Origin: Triops longicaudatus
Taxonomy: Eukaryota; Arthropoda; Branchiopoda; Notostraca; Triopsidae
Direction of reading: 5' to 3'
Assembly: GCA_022885665.1 (NCBI GenBank)
Contig: JAGQDJ010000078.1
Span: forward strand, 34,911-98,910
DNA length: 64,000 nucleotides
The translations under genes were made by a program, and so were the position numbers. Below, one piece after another: positions 26,076 to 39,300 of this stretch. Position 1 is the first letter of the stretch. Each line of letters opens with the position of its first letter. Under the pieces are notes generated by a model. The model saw nothing but the letters and a program-made list of their open reading frames with translations, was not told the DNA's origin and did no database searches.

Positions 26076-29000
26076 AATGATGACAGGAGGTGATATGGAA
26101 CCCAGTATGGAACAATTTGAGGAGGAATTTCACTGGGAGAAAACCTAGATTGAGCTTCTCTCTCCCCGTCCTCGTATGAGCCAGAAAAATGTAAAGGAGG
26201 AAGGAAGGTAGAGAAAGGCTAAAAGATCAGATCAACAGGTGCGTTCCATTGATGCTGATGAAAAGATGAACTTGATCGGATGCTGGGACAAATGGACGCT
26301 TTTTTCACACGATTTTATGCGGTTCTCAATTGCTGTCACGATCGGTTTGTTGTGACTGTAAGAGGGTAGTTACGAAGGTGGGAATTTTGAGGAGCCGACA
26401 CATGAATAGTCTGGCATTTATTGAAGGTGGTTTCTGAAAAAAAAAACTATGGAAGGGAAGAAGGGGGAAATTGTGAAGAACGAAACACGCCAACACAGTC
26501 AGATAACTGTTACCTAAGTGGGTACAGATAGCATTAATGCAAGTGATAAGCTGTGATTAGCACATGGTCTAAGATATTTTAGTGTGCTGTATACTGTGCA
26601 AGCAACAAAAATTTTCACTTCACTGCTTGGGCTTCCATTAACAAACAGGGAACCCCTCCCCCTCGCAGGATCGGAAACTAAGTTAAAACTCGCAGTTCGT
26701 AACTTAGGTTCTTCTTTTCAGGTTTGACGTTACTGTGATATTATCTTTCGTTCCAAGCTTCATTAGCTTGAAACTCTTCAGAATATAATTCAATTAGGAG
26801 CATAAAAGTCTTGCCTTATAATATTTAAGGTATTGCTTAGGTAGCATTTACAATGAAGACTGGTATCTATAATCTGAGGTCTGCATGCTCTTGAATATTT
26901 GAAAGCAACAGTAGCATGCAGCAGCAGGTATAAGTTGAACTGCGAACTGTGAAGTCTGTGAACGCCTTCTGTTTGGCCCAATGGTTTAGGCCTGAGATAC
27001 CTTGTACCCTACCAAATTTGGCATTTACAGCAGTCTGTAGAACGAGACTTACCGATAAGCTGTTTTAAAACAACAAACACTGAAGGGAATAAGCCAGTCA
27101 GCAATGTAAATTTCTGATGTATTCATGCCAGGTTAGCAATATAAGCTAATTATGAGCTCTTGTTAATCCTTAACTTGCAAAAGAAATTGAATCAATTCTT
27201 ACTATTCATAATAAATTAATCGAATGGTATTACTTTTTATTATAAAAAAATAAAACTCGGCAGGCTCTTTCCTGCTAAAATCTTGTCAGCGAATTATTGT
27301 TAATTCTCGATGATTTCAGGAGCTCTTTTTCACTTTTAATTTAACTGAAAAGTTTTTTACGTTTTCCGTGAGATTATTCTTTCTTTATCAACAATCGTGA
27401 AATAGTTCTGTAACGAATATCAGCATCCAAATAGTATTTTTAGTTCTTCGGCTACCTTGTAGATGAAGCCAGTGGCTACACCTGTGAAGTGTACCGTTAT
27501 CCCATGCGTTGTCTCAAGGTTATTTAAAAGAAGCTTAGGGCGTCCCGTGGCGGGAAATGCAGATGGCGTTGAAACGTGACATCATGGGTATTCGTGCGTT
27601 TGCGAACGCACGCTGCTAATGAGAACAGACATCACCTGTTATACGCTCCACACTCAAAGGGGATGTTTGTGATTCTTGTATTTCTTGTTAAATACACGTT
27701 TTTCATATACGTAAACTTTGAAAGTTTTACTTACTTTTCATTTCATTCAACTACATTCCTTTCATTTCTTCAAATTATAGAGGCTTACAGGTCACAACAG
27801 ACGATCTAAAAGATAACCAAAATTAGCTCAGTAGAAACACGTTTCCACTCAAAATCATGTTTGTAAGGCATATGGTATATCCTTCTTGCTGTCGCTTACA
27901 CTCACACTTTTCTTTCCGATTTTTTTTTTTAGTTTTTAACGTTTCGAAAGTTTCTAGCCAACAGTGCCTTTCCTTACAGGAAATTTCATTGTTAGTACAC
28001 GGCAAATGCATGACAAGCATTGCGAGTTTATAAACTGTATTGATTTATGCGAAATAGACAGATAGGTTCAGTGGCGTCGTGCACTTCAAAAATTTGGGGG
28101 TGCCCGATTTTGCATTTCTTGTAAAAAGGTGGTACTTTTTTTCAGGTTTACAAATTTTGAAAAAGGGTGATACCTTTTTTCTCAGGATGGCAAAAATTTT
28201 GGGGGTGCCCGGGCACCCCGGGCCCCTTATGGCACGACGCCACTGGATAGGTTAGTAGATTTGTGCGTGATTAAATCAAATCTCTGGTCATAATGTAAAA
28301 TTTGTGATGACTGTGCTCTCGCTTTTGCGGTCTTTCACCTGATTGGCTGCATTACAACGACGTATCCCACAGAAAATTCAAACGCTGGAGACCACGATAG
28401 CCTGACCTTCTTTTAAATAACCTTGCCGTTATCCTATCCCTCATCTTGCGAAAGATAGTTGATTGGTAATCAACAGCTCTAGACGCTGACAAAACTCAAT
28501 CAATCAGTTTTGCTCCTGCTGAACACTCACGGTGGAGAGAAGCGATCTACAAAACTCGCTAGAACGTCTATAAAATTACACGATAGAACATTGATTTTGT
28601 CCTGCCCGATTATGGTAAAACCAAGTATGTCAATTGCATCGGCAAAAGTTTTTCTTAACTGAGAGTTGTTTACGTTGATTTGATAAATTTGCCAGCTGAT
28701 TTAAGATATTGTCGTAGTCGGATATTTGAAGACTAATTAAAGTATAAACTGCAACCTAGTTCCTATTATTATTACGCACAGATTGTCTTTATTTTGAAAA
28801 AAATAATACTAAGGCAGTCTGTGTTTCTATCAACTGTCCGAGTTGTCATCGGTCCAGACAGATTAACAAAAGCGGAAAATTTTCCTATGCAACTGGCGTA
28901 TCACCAATTTACGCATTGAAACGGCTAGAGTCTTTGTTTGCTTCTTTTTTTTACACGATGATAAGCAATGCCAATAGTTAGCTACGTAGCAATACTCTTT

Positions 29001-30355
29001 TCTGTCTTGTGAAATAATTCGTTTAAACGAGAGTTACGAAACTCAACTTTTCTATTGCGCGCTCATTTTTCTAGTAATTTTTATGTATTGTTTTATTCCC
29101 AAGAGAAAAGAAAAAAAAATCATAGCTTTTCGTAAGCCGGTTTTCGAGCCTATCGTAAAATTGGCTTTCGGAAGCGTCCAAAATCTAACCTTGCGTACCA
29201 TTTTACTAGTTTAAAAACTTGCGATAGCTTAGCGTTTACTAGTTTAGAAAATTGACAAATATTTTACTAAGTTTAACTCTGCATTTCTTAAAACCTCATG
29301 CAATATTCATGTAGGACCATTTTAACACGGCTATTCTTTCAAAACATATGTCTAACGAACTCCAGGTATTTAGTATTTAGTGTTAAAGACTGAAAAAGAA
29401 ACGCAAAAAATCTCAACCTCACTGTAATAAGCTTAAGCAATAATGTACAATCAATAACTTACCAAACTATTAATAATTGTTTACGAAACTATGCAGTAAT
29501 ATTTTAAGACTAAACCTTAAATATTGGAAGGTATTTACGCTGCACCCCGTGGACTATATGTGGAATCACTGCAGTACGATTGTTTACATTTATCCGAAAT
29601 TTTCAATTGGATTTAACTGAAAATAAAGTCAATGAGTTCTTTATGCAAACACGTTTCGCTTTGGCATCACGAATTTCCGTTTTTAGCCTACTGAAACATA
29701 ATCCCTCTAGTTGTTCCTAATTTACATACTAAGCTTGCCATGGACCAAATCATCAGATTCAAAGAAAACCCGTACTTTATGGTAACACCGTCACGGGATA
29801 CAATTTGAAGTAAATAAGTCGATCAAGTTTTTTAAAAGGCAATTTACTAGCTTCCAATTTTCCAAAAGTAGTAAAATCCTCGTATCTACCTATGTCCAAA
29901 TTGTGTACCGGGAAATTCATTTTGTACTTTTGGAAGGGTCTCTAATTTTCATGCTAGTTTTCTTTCTTCTTCTTGAAGCGCATTTGAAAGCCAGGATACT
30001 ATCGGACTCGTAAAATTTTGGTCGAAACTCTTGTCTGTACGTGAAGTAAAATAAAGAAAAAAAAGTAGAAAAGTGTCCACATTGTTCCGTCCCTGTTCCT
30101 GCAACTGCAACTGCAGCCATCTACTGACCTTTAGTCAAGAGCCGAAGACCGATCTGTGTCGGATTCGCTGTTCTTATTTGTTGAGTTCGTTGTTCAATTC
30201 AGTGGTTCAGTTTAGTCCCACCTCTGGTGCATTAAGTTCATACACGGAAGTAGTGTTTATTGTGCGGAAAATGAAGACTCTCCTTATGTCTAAATCCAAG
30301 TTTTTCACTCCTCGGTCTGCATATCTAGCCCAGAAATGCTTTTCGACTGAAGCAC
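26076..30355. other. Intergenic region between RSK and mRpS35 (divergent promoters)
   Basis: RSK is transcribed leftward and mRpS35 rightward, so both promoters and 5' UTRs should be in this 4.3-kb interval. No coding-like frame is evident. It contains a hAT-type MITE at 28069-28245. The rest is AT-rich sequence with no feature I can name. Confidence 0.6.
28061..28253. mobile_element. hAT-type MITE, 177 bp, with perfect 8-bp target duplication
   Basis: The element spans 28069-28245. Its termini are perfect 14-bp inverted repeats, CAGTGGCGTCGTGC at the left and its complement at the right. It is flanked by identical GATAGGTT octamers (28061-28068 and 28246-28253), the hallmark of hAT insertion. 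Inside are two imperfect tandem units of about 50 bp built on an AAAAAGG-TGGTACTTTTTT-like core and TTTGGGGGTGCCC segments, plus an 18-bp perfect palindrome (28202-28219). There is no coding capacity. The intact ends and duplication suggest recent insertion. Confidence 0.93.
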
Positions 30356-31949
30356 ATGCTGCGGCAGTACATAGTGAGACAATTTCCAGCCAGTCGTCCT
30401 TTCCGGCAGGTAAACAAATCTAAACGTTCTCTCAGTTCCAGGCTTAAAAACTCCTTATCGTATTTTGAATATCTAGATGAGCAAGAATTTCGAGTTTTGG
30501 ATCTTGGAATAAAAAAGAAGTCCGAAAGACGATCAAGAGCCAGAAATAATGGCCCCAGTTTACCCACTCCCCCGCCAAGGTTGCTATTACTTTACGATTG
30601 AAAATGAACTAAGCAGTCGAACTCTCATGTTTTTACTTCTTCTGTTCTAAAATTGGCAATTCTAGTCATGATAAGGAATTTTACCTAACATAATCAACGT
30701 TGACATGGTCACTACATTTAGTGCTGATTATATAGTTCACGCGCAACCGGATAATTTTAAATGCACATTGCTGTAGAAACTAGTGGTTCAACTGCTGGAG
30801 TGAATTTTCAAAATAAACCAAAAGCCATATACATGTAAATGAACAAGTCTTAATTTCAGGTACGAAATGATGTCACCTGACCAAGATTGGGGCAATGTTT
30901 GGCCAACTGCGCGCTCCTTTCATCCAGCTTCAGTGCCTTTGCCGGTTAGACAAGGCTACGTCCCGTTAGGTCAAGCAGCTCCAGGAAAGTTTGCGAACGC
31001 GGAGTTGATGAAGATTCCCAACTTTCTTCACTTAACGCCACCTGTTATCCAAAGGCAGTGCGAAGCAATAAAAAGTATAGCTGAAATCTTACACTCGTAT
31101 ATAACTTTTATTTATCTAAACTTTTCTTCGAAGAATTCTGCAGCGAATGGCCCAAAGGCTTGGAAACCGAAGAGTTAATGGAAAAGCATTTCCCTGTGGA
31201 ACTTTCTTACAGCGATTATTGCCATTCTTCTCCTACGATTCGCGATGCCCGATCACGCATCGTTAGCCTGAAAGTAATTCTCCTGATACTTATTGCTGTT
31301 AAAAAAGAATAAACTGTAGCGTTGTATTACAGGTGAAAGTGAAAAATTTACCGTTAGACGAAAGAGCGCGGGATAAGTTTATGCGCCTCGTAGGCCCTCG
31401 CTACCAAGAAAGCCAGGATGAGTTGACTATAGTAGCGGAGCGTTGTCCCCTTCGCAAGCAAAACGCAGATTACGCCTCATATGTACTCAACGTCCTCGTT
31501 GCTGAAGCACGAGTATGTTTGTTAGAAACGTGGCTTGTAGTCGATAACGCGGTGTTAATTACCTAAAGTATATTTCTTAGAATGCGGAGCCCTGGGAATC
31601 GGAAAAGAGCGAGGAGGATATGGAAAAGTTTGTGTTTGAGGCCAGCCGGTCTAACGTAAACGCACGCGAGACATTATCAGCATTACGCCAGAGTGGTGTT
31701 GAAATCCACGACGAGCAACAAACTGTGAAGCAATACGCCCAGGCTGTCACCCAGCTACATAACGACGGTATGAAAATATTACGCACTTTCTGACACAACA
31801 GAAACTGAAAAAGACCATTTATACCACCCGTCTTAATAGGCGAAGATCATTACACTGTAAATCAGTACCGGGAGGCAGTTCAGACTCTGTTAGGATTAAA
31901 AAAGTCTGTTTCTACGCCTGCAGTAAGTGAAGCTGAGGCACGGCATTGA
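30356..31949 (+). CDS. mRpS35: Mitochondrial small ribosomal subunit protein mS35
   Basis: Six exons, phase-consistent: 30356-30579, 30860-31074, 31134-31273, 31333-31512, 31581-31767, 31840-31949 (351 aa). The body matches mS35 strongly: DQDW, FHPASVPLPVRQGY, ELMKIPNFLHLTPPVI, KKFCSEWPKGLETEE, a region around DKFMRLVGPRY, and RCPLRKQNADYA, then an acidic helical C-terminus. It is a structural component of the mitoribosome small subunit. The chosen start gives an arginine-rich, acid-poor N-terminus (MLRQYIVRQFPASRPFRQ) suitable as a mitochondrial presequence and reads into EFRVLDL, which I recall from insect homologues. An overlapping frame from ATG 30271 also looks presequence-like but closes at 30423, so the exact N-terminus is uncertain. 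Confidence 0.95.
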
Positions 31950-32082
31950 GTTAAAGCCTTGAGGTTTCGTGCGATGTGTAGTCAATTTTCCTCCTTTCTT
32001 GGGGATGAGCGAAAGAAGAGAGAAAAGACAATACAAACCATTCTTTCTGTTTCAGTCGTTCACATGGTAAACCATTTTTTTT

Positions 32083-32097
32083 GGGGGGGGGGGGGGG
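32083..32097. repeat. G15 homopolymer
   Basis: A run of 15 G preceded by eight T, in the 3' UTR or just beyond mRpS35. Exact length is prone to sequencing error. Confidence 0.9.
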
Positions 32098-32128
32098 TGC
32101 TATGCGCCCTCAAATGAATGTACTCCAG

Positions 32129-32134
32129 AATAAA
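32129..32134 (+). terminator. Likely poly(A) signal of mRpS35
   Basis: A canonical AATAAA lies 180 bp after the mRpS35 stop codon, following a T8G15 tract. Position and orientation fit the 3' end of this gene. Confidence 0.55.
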
Positions 32135-33471
32135 CCATTCTTATCATATCGTTGTTTTCCTTTTGTTATTGTTATTCACGCTTTTCTATTATTTTCCTTC
32201 AGAAAATGATTCAGAGTGACCTAGAACTTTGCTAAGAAAAACAAAGCCGATATTGCTCGAAGACATCACGAACATAAGAACAAAACGCTTATTTGGTGGT
32301 TGGTGGTGTATTAGCCAAGTTACAGCAGTAGCGACACGACGATGAGGGCGAGGCGCCTGGTCTTCACTGTGCGTATGGGGAATTTGAGGGAGGGTTTTCC
32401 TTTTTCGTTTCATTTTTTAGCGATTTTCTTGAGCAAATGCTAGTTGACCACGCCCCCTCTCCCTTCTGCGCTGCGTTCTTTAAAAAGACCCCTTTTTCGC
32501 CCAGTCAGCGCACAGCCCACACACATATGATACGTATACATGACATGCACAATGCGGCGATATTCACAACTTTTCTTTTTTTGCACACATTTTCCAAAGT
32601 TTGCTTGCACTTAGCCTCACAACCCATACAAAAATAAGAATACAAACGTGACAGCAGAACGGGCTGACTCGTGAATTTTTCTCCCTAGTTTTCGCAAGGA
32701 CTAAAAATCAAAAAGCTACCCAACATTATGCCCGTTTTCCGAAGATTAAAATCCCCCCAAAATAAAACAAATTTTACCTTGTGTGTTTTTTTCTCTCGGG
32801 AGATCTACAGGTAAAAAGAGACTAAAAATGCTATCAATATTTGTACAATATTTTTTTTTTGTTGGGGGAAAAGGGTGGGGGAAGGTGAAAACGCAAGTTA
32901 AGTTTTGTTGCTCTATCACATCAGTAAACCCTTTCTTTTTCCTTTACTCTTTCAATAGTCAACATTCTATATATTCTAATTTTGAACTAATTAACAAAAT
33001 GGGATAGAATGGTATGGAAAAGGCTTTCATAAAACTTTCGTTAACTCTTCACTTTTCCGCACATAGGAAAGAAAAAAAAAGAAAAGAAAAAAACACCCAA
33101 CATTCTTGATGTGTCAACTTTTCGTGTGTACAAGACATGAGGCGATACGGCGAACACGTCACGTTTCCGTATGCCACGCTTGTGGATTGCGAATAAGAAA
33201 ACCCAGAAATTGCATTTTCTATGTGTTTCGTGAACGCAAATTTTGGCTACGATTCTTCCTGAGATGGGTGTCACACATAAACAATCAACGTAGTGTCTTG
33301 ATGAACCCCGCCCACCCTACACACCACTAACGAACTAATAGGTTTTAGGTTTTTGAGCCCTTGATGAAACCAAACAGAAAATCAAAAAAGTATCACGCTT
33401 ACTGTCAAACCCATTAATTCTACTTTTTTAATACAAAAAGGTTCCCATATCATACCCCTCTGCGCACCGCA

Positions 33472-33513
33472 GGGCGGGGCGTCTCTATGGCACGGTTAGC
33501 CCCGCCCTTTTTT
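33472..33513. repeat. GC-rich inverted repeat followed by a T run
   Basis: GGGCGGGGC (33472-33480) and GCCCCGCCC (33499-33507) form a perfect 9-bp stem with an 18-nt loop, then TTTTTT. It resembles a terminator hairpin, or two opposed GC boxes. No gene reads into it that I can identify. Confidence 0.6.
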
Positions 33514-35144
33514 ATAAAACTGTATGATCTGAAGAGGCCGGGCAGCTAACCAATCGAAATAATAAAAATAAAACGAATTGCCCTAAAAATGCACAACCAT
33601 TTCTCACACAATAAAGAAATGATCCATAAGATCCATTTCTTTCTGTCTTTGGGGATTGAGTGTTCTTATAGTGTCACTTTCTTCTTTCAACAGGGAAAAA
33701 AATAGGCTTCCAAGGGTACGTATAGCGACTATATATGTTTGACGAAGTAGTTGGTGACAATGTCTGGCATAACTTGGTAAAAAGCTGGGGGCTGCACTGT
33801 GTTGACGCACTGGGGGATTTTTCGTCTTTTTCGCATTTTTCTTACAAATTTAGCCATGCCCACTTTTTGCCTGTGAAAGAAAAAAAAATAATTCGATTAA
33901 GGATCAATTCATAATCAATGACTTCTAATACAGTCCTTTAATACTACAGATGGGGGAGAATTAATATCCGTTCCCCGTCACGCGACATCGGCTATTCAAG
34001 AGGGACATCGTAGGGATTCTTATGCTTTTGTACCCCCAACTGCTCTTCGTCCATTTACAGACAAAATGCCGGACTTGCTCATCACTTTGTCCTTGTTCAG
34101 TTACACCCCAATCAACCCGCTTGTAATCAAGTCAAGAAAAGACGCATTTTTTCTTCCTTCTCTCTTCGTACACCGCTACATACCCGTACCAGAAACCAAA
34201 TAGACACTTGTTAGGACGAGCTACTTGGGCTTGTTGCGTAAACTCTATTCCTAGGATTAAACCACCCGTCTTTCGCTTCCCACCTGTCTCCCTTCGAGTT
34301 AATTGTTGTGCTCCTCCCTAATTGATCCCACGACACACTAGGGAGACGAGTATGTCACAAGACTCTTTGTCGCATCTCCGATTCCGTCTTAGGCCTAGGG
34401 TTAAAAAAGAATCGGGGTGTCAAGAGAAAAGGATTCACCCTTTCTTCTAGGGGGCTGGAGGACTTTCGGGGGGAGAAGCCAAAGCTTTCCTGGGCGCAAA
34501 AGGGGACTGGCGAGAGCGCTCATTTCCGAAGGCATAAATATCCCAGGATCTAGTTGCAAGTGAGGCTTCACTCGCTTCCGTATATTTCCTCACCCTCATG
34601 TGTCAATCACTCAAGCCCACCCTTACACCCTATCAATTCCACTGGTACCGCAGTCCTACACTGCTACCCATATCTTTTCTAACCGAACCCTGCAAAAAAT
34701 CGAAAAGTAACTAGGCCATGTAACGTCAACTCTATGATGGCCACACACAAAAATCTGCCAAACATGAACAAAAAAGAATTAGGGCGAATCGCGAGGCGCT
34801 GTCGATCTAAGTGAGTTAGTAGGGAGGAGACCAGCGTCAAGATGGGTCATTGGGAGGGGTATTGATGGATAAGAGGCTGCTTAGGGCACGTCCTCTTATG
34901 CGTAATCACGCATTTTTCCACTCGCTTGACTTTTGTGTCGAAGTTTAGTGCGAAACTCTAGCGAAACCATTCGAGCAGTAGTAGTATCACCGGTGGACCA
35001 TTCCATCAAAAGCTGCCATATTCTTGATTCACCACGTGCGGTATGTGAACAGTAAGAGGAAAAGTTAGTTGGTTGGACAATTACTATTTTTCTTTTGTCA
35101 ACTTGGCCTTCAGATGTGAAAGCGCAACTAAGAAAAAAAGACAT

Positions 35145-36142
35145 AGCCACACGGCACAATTAAAACCAAAAGAACGTGACCATCGCGATAGTAATGTTAC
35201 AAAATCCAAAAAAAGGTCTGAACGATTACTCTTACTTTCAACAATCTTCTTCCTCTTGGGGGTTTAGCTAAGGACAATTAAGTACTGATCTGGGTAGTAG
35301 AAGTAATTGTCGCCTCTGCGGCAACAATAACATGCACCCTAGGGACGGGCATTTAACCCCGGTCGTACCAATGTTCCTCCTATATTTTTTCCCCGGTAGT
35401 GGGGTACTTTGGAGAGTTGGGTGATTTCCAAGGAAGTTTCTGACTTTGTTTCAACTTTACTAGAGCGATATGCATAAAGCATCCCTTAATAAACAAAATT
35501 TGCATATTTGTAATCTAATTACTATACACCCCCGAAAAAAAGGAATTTTGGGGAACCTGATGCGACTCGACGGGGTTGATTTTAATCAAAAACTGCACCA
35601 GCAGCCAAGAGAAAAAATGTCCTCCTCATGGCGAAGAAAGGAGGTACTGTAAAAGCACATAATAATGACTTGTGCTCTCGATGCATATTTAGTAATAAGA
35701 AAATACGACGTTACTATGGAAATGAAAGCCAAAAGACATTTTCTTAGGGGCATAAAAGAGACTCACTCGGAAGAAGGAAAAAGTGTAACAATAGCCCAAG
35801 CTTATAGCCAGCTACGTGGACACGCCCGCATTGTTGCTTACTGTCTCAAAATTTCCCTCGGATTTCTGATCGCTTTTGCTACTTTTGGCTGGCCCCGAGA
35901 CCTTTTCGCTGTATTGGCCTTAAGGACTGACATTTCTCCTTCTATAGATTAGGAAATGAACGGGAAAGGAGGGAGGGCTATGGGGGTGCACTGAGAGTAA
36001 CGGGAAAGCGACGTGGCTATGTTTAGTGGGTATCACTTATCGATCCGAAACCAGGATTCTTAACCCTTTCCTTTTCACTTTTACTTTTTCTCCTCTTTAT
36101 CCACCCTCGCCAAGCCACACGGCACAATTAAAACCAAAAGAA
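35145..36142. repeat. Pair of 30-bp perfect direct repeats
   Basis: The same 30 bases, beginning AGCCACACGGCACAATTA, occur at 35145-35174 and 36113-36142 in the same orientation, bracketing about 940 bp. The enclosed segment has no recognisable gene. The repeats are too long for an ordinary target duplication, so a local duplication, a short LTR-like structure or two copies of a dispersed repeat end are all possible. Confidence 0.9.
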
Positions 36143-36372
36143 AAAAAATCATAATGAAAGTTCAACTTACTCTGAAAAAATTTCCCGTTGGACTTCCGCA
36201 GCAGATGCGTACAAAATGAGGGAAGACGACCAGAATACAATGAAGATGTTAACCTTTGGCAAAAAAGACGCAAAAGTTTTTTTTTCCGTGTAGACGTGTT
36301 TTATATGTTTATGTGGGAGTTTTGTAACGGGACGGGGCTGGGACCTTGCGTTAACTTTTGTAAGTTTTGAAA

Positions 36373-39300
36373 TTAACGAACCCAAGACCGGCCTGTTGAC
36401 ATGCTTGTTGTGATGGGGCATAGGGGAGGCGGCATGGTGTTGGTGCTGGGGGACACGCCCAACATTTCTTCCAAGGAATTGCTGCTCATAAAGGCCGGGG
36501 GCAGGCCGTAAGGCGATGTGGATGACGCCATCGACGAAGAGTTGACCGACGACGACGAAGGCGACGATGAGCAAGAAGTGAGCATCGTCGGCAGCGAGGA
36601 CACGCCTCCCATATGGGGGAAGTTGAAGTCCAGCGAGCCGTCCATCGACAGTTCGTGTTTGATGACTTCATCCACGTTGCAGTCGAACCCGCCTTGCAAA
36701 GTATCCAAGCTCAGGTCCAAGTCCTGCGGCATGGGTCCGTTATTGTTTAAAGCGCCCATGAGTTGAGACATCATCTGCGACGGTGTGACCATCACCTCCT
36801 CCTTGAGACCGGCGGAGCCATTGTTGCCGGTACTCTGTCCCAAGGCAGCTCGCAACAAAGTCGCGGCGGTGGTGTCAAACGGCGTTAAAGAAGGCGACCG
36901 ATATCCGTTGGTCGGTGACGTCCGCATGCCGTCGGGCGATAAGTGCAACGAGTTACTTTGCTGCGAAGGTGACAAAGCCTGGGAGTTCGAAAAGAAAACT
37001 TTTTGTAATAAATCCGTTTAAGGAAGCCAGAGTTACTTGAAAAAAAAAAAGTTGAAAGGGAGGAAATTGTAATGAATACTTGTAAGGAAGGCATGTAAGG
37101 CGGAGGTGGCACGTCTGCGTGGGCGGAGTTTAGCAGTCGCTGGGGTGAGCGTTTGGAGTCGTTGACGTAACTGGGTGGCGCTGCGTAGCTGAAGCCTGCT
37201 GAGCCGTGCTGGGACTGACTATGTTGGGGTTGCTGGGGTGGTTGGGAGGGTTGGGGCAGAGTGGCGGGGAAAGAGAAGCTGCTGGCGAGGAGACTGTCAC
37301 CGTCGTTGCTGGCTGATCCCCCTGCCACGCGGAATCCATTTTCCCGGATCTTCATGCTTTCACTGAGGTTGTCCACCAGTTGATCTGTGTTGAACCGTGG
37401 TTCCAGCGACGCCACGTGGGGGTGCGCAGAGTGGCGGTACAAGGCCGGGGTGGCGTATTCGGGACTCCAGGGTTCCAAGAGGTCAGACTCGAGACCCAAG
37501 GCCGGAATTGGCGACAACCGACCGCCCACTGAAGAAGCGTTCGACGACGCCCGGGGTCGGAAGTCACCAGGACTAAGCTGGAAGCCTCCCAGTACAGGAT
37601 GCAACTGTGGCGACTCGGGAAACATATCCAAGCCTTCGGAAATAGACGAAGATGGCGACGGTGTGGTCGTAAGTCCCGCCCGCAGTGCTTCGACCTATTT
37701 TTTCCACAAAAGCAGTCACAATTTTGGCTTAGTGTAAGGAAGCAATATCCCTTCTATGAGTTATATTCTTTTGTTCCAAATTATTGTTACTTTTCTTACT
37801 TAAGCTGAGGAAAAATAAAGCAAAAAACAAAAGAAAAGCTACCTTCTTCTTGACTCGCCCTCGCTTCTTCTCGTACTTCGAAGTTTCCATGGAAGTGGCT
37901 CGTCTCCGTGCTGATTTACCAGGTTTAGCATCAGGGTTGATCATCCACCAGGAAGATTTGCCTGTTCCTTCGTTCTGCACTCGCATAAACCGGTTGTGCA
38001 GCGACAAATTGTGACGGATGGAGTTCTATTTTCGCAACAAATAACACGATTTTTTAGGAACAAAATTAATTGATGTCGTCTACAGGCTCGATAACAATCA
38101 CACGAAATCCGCTAACATCATTAATCTTCCCGTCATATTTTAAATCCATGGAAAAGAAGTGCTCTCGTCTAGAAAAATTGCTCGACAAGCGACTTTTTTC
38201 TTCCGTATTTTTTACTTTACCGTTTTCATTCCCCTCTATCTCTTACGTACCAACTATTTAAGAGCCGTGACCCAAAAAATAATTCTCGTTTCCGCGTCCG
38301 AAAAAAAAAACTTTCCCTGACGCCCTAAAACGTCCAATCGGCCTATTTCCAATCTCTTTCAAACACTACTTCCTCCCTTGTTTTCTTTTTTTTAAAAAAA
38401 AAAAAAGAAAAAAGCCAAGGAAAAAAAGGGACAAATTATGCAACGTTTCAAAAGTTCCCCTAGCAGAGACTACTTTAAGTCAGCCCATATTAATGTTTCA
38501 CATCTCTTCTCGTTTTGGAAGAGAAGCACCAAAAAAAAAAAATGGGACTTCATCAAGCTATGCAAATCACGCTTCATCACGTGATCTCCTTCGGATCACA
38601 GGGTGACAGCGTGTTTCGCCTACTTTTTTCTTTTCTGAATACTCATCGTCATATTCTGTTGCTCTGTTGCGTTATTTATCCGCCTATTCCTCTTAACGAA
38701 GAAAAAGTTTTTTTTCCTCACGCACTTGTGGGCAATCGTTCCCAGGAACGTGGGACTCGGCAGATTAGCTACAAAGCAGCCGTTTGTGAATATGTGTGTG
38801 TGAGTAACGAGGAACTCGAAAATGAACTGGATAGTAGTTGCTTAGCGATAGTGATAAGCTAAGCAAAAGGCCAAGAAGTGCATCAAAGTTGGTTAGAGAG
38901 GGAAGAAATGAGACAAAGTCCAAGGTGAAAATGAGAAACTTGCATAGGTTTCTTGGGGACTCGGTTTCTTATTAGTGCAGCGAACTCGGAGGCAAGATAC
39001 AGCGCTGATAGACATGGCGGGAGAAAAGAGAAGAACAGAACGAAAGGCAGGAGAGATAATGATAACCCGTAAGCTATGCGTCCACATGTCCATCACGTTC
39101 TCGAATCGCTCAGCTCTTTCTTGCTCCACACCCATTTTTCTCGAACATCAGCACCGAGCCAACTCTTTTTTCACTCGGTGCACATAATAATTGCTTAGTT
39201 TTTAAGTTGCGAAGTAGATGTAACTTTTATGGTCCACGTAAGGCATTTTAAGAGCTCTGAGAAATTTCGTAAAGCAAGACTGGACTGGCTACTTTTTCAC

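Larger units (their letters stand above)
31950..36372. other. Intergenic region between convergent mRpS35 and FOXO
   Basis: The two genes converge here, so the interval should hold both 3' UTRs. No coding-like frame is seen. Notable items are the G15 run, a GC hairpin at 33472-33507 followed by T6, and two perfect copies of a 30-bp sequence at 35145 and 36113. I could not identify a FOXO poly(A) signal with confidence. Confidence 0.6.

Noticed and set aside
35665..35952. 95-codon plus-strand frame between the 30-bp repeats
   Set aside because: No recognisable motif, no splice-compatible neighbours, and composition like the surrounding non-coding DNA.
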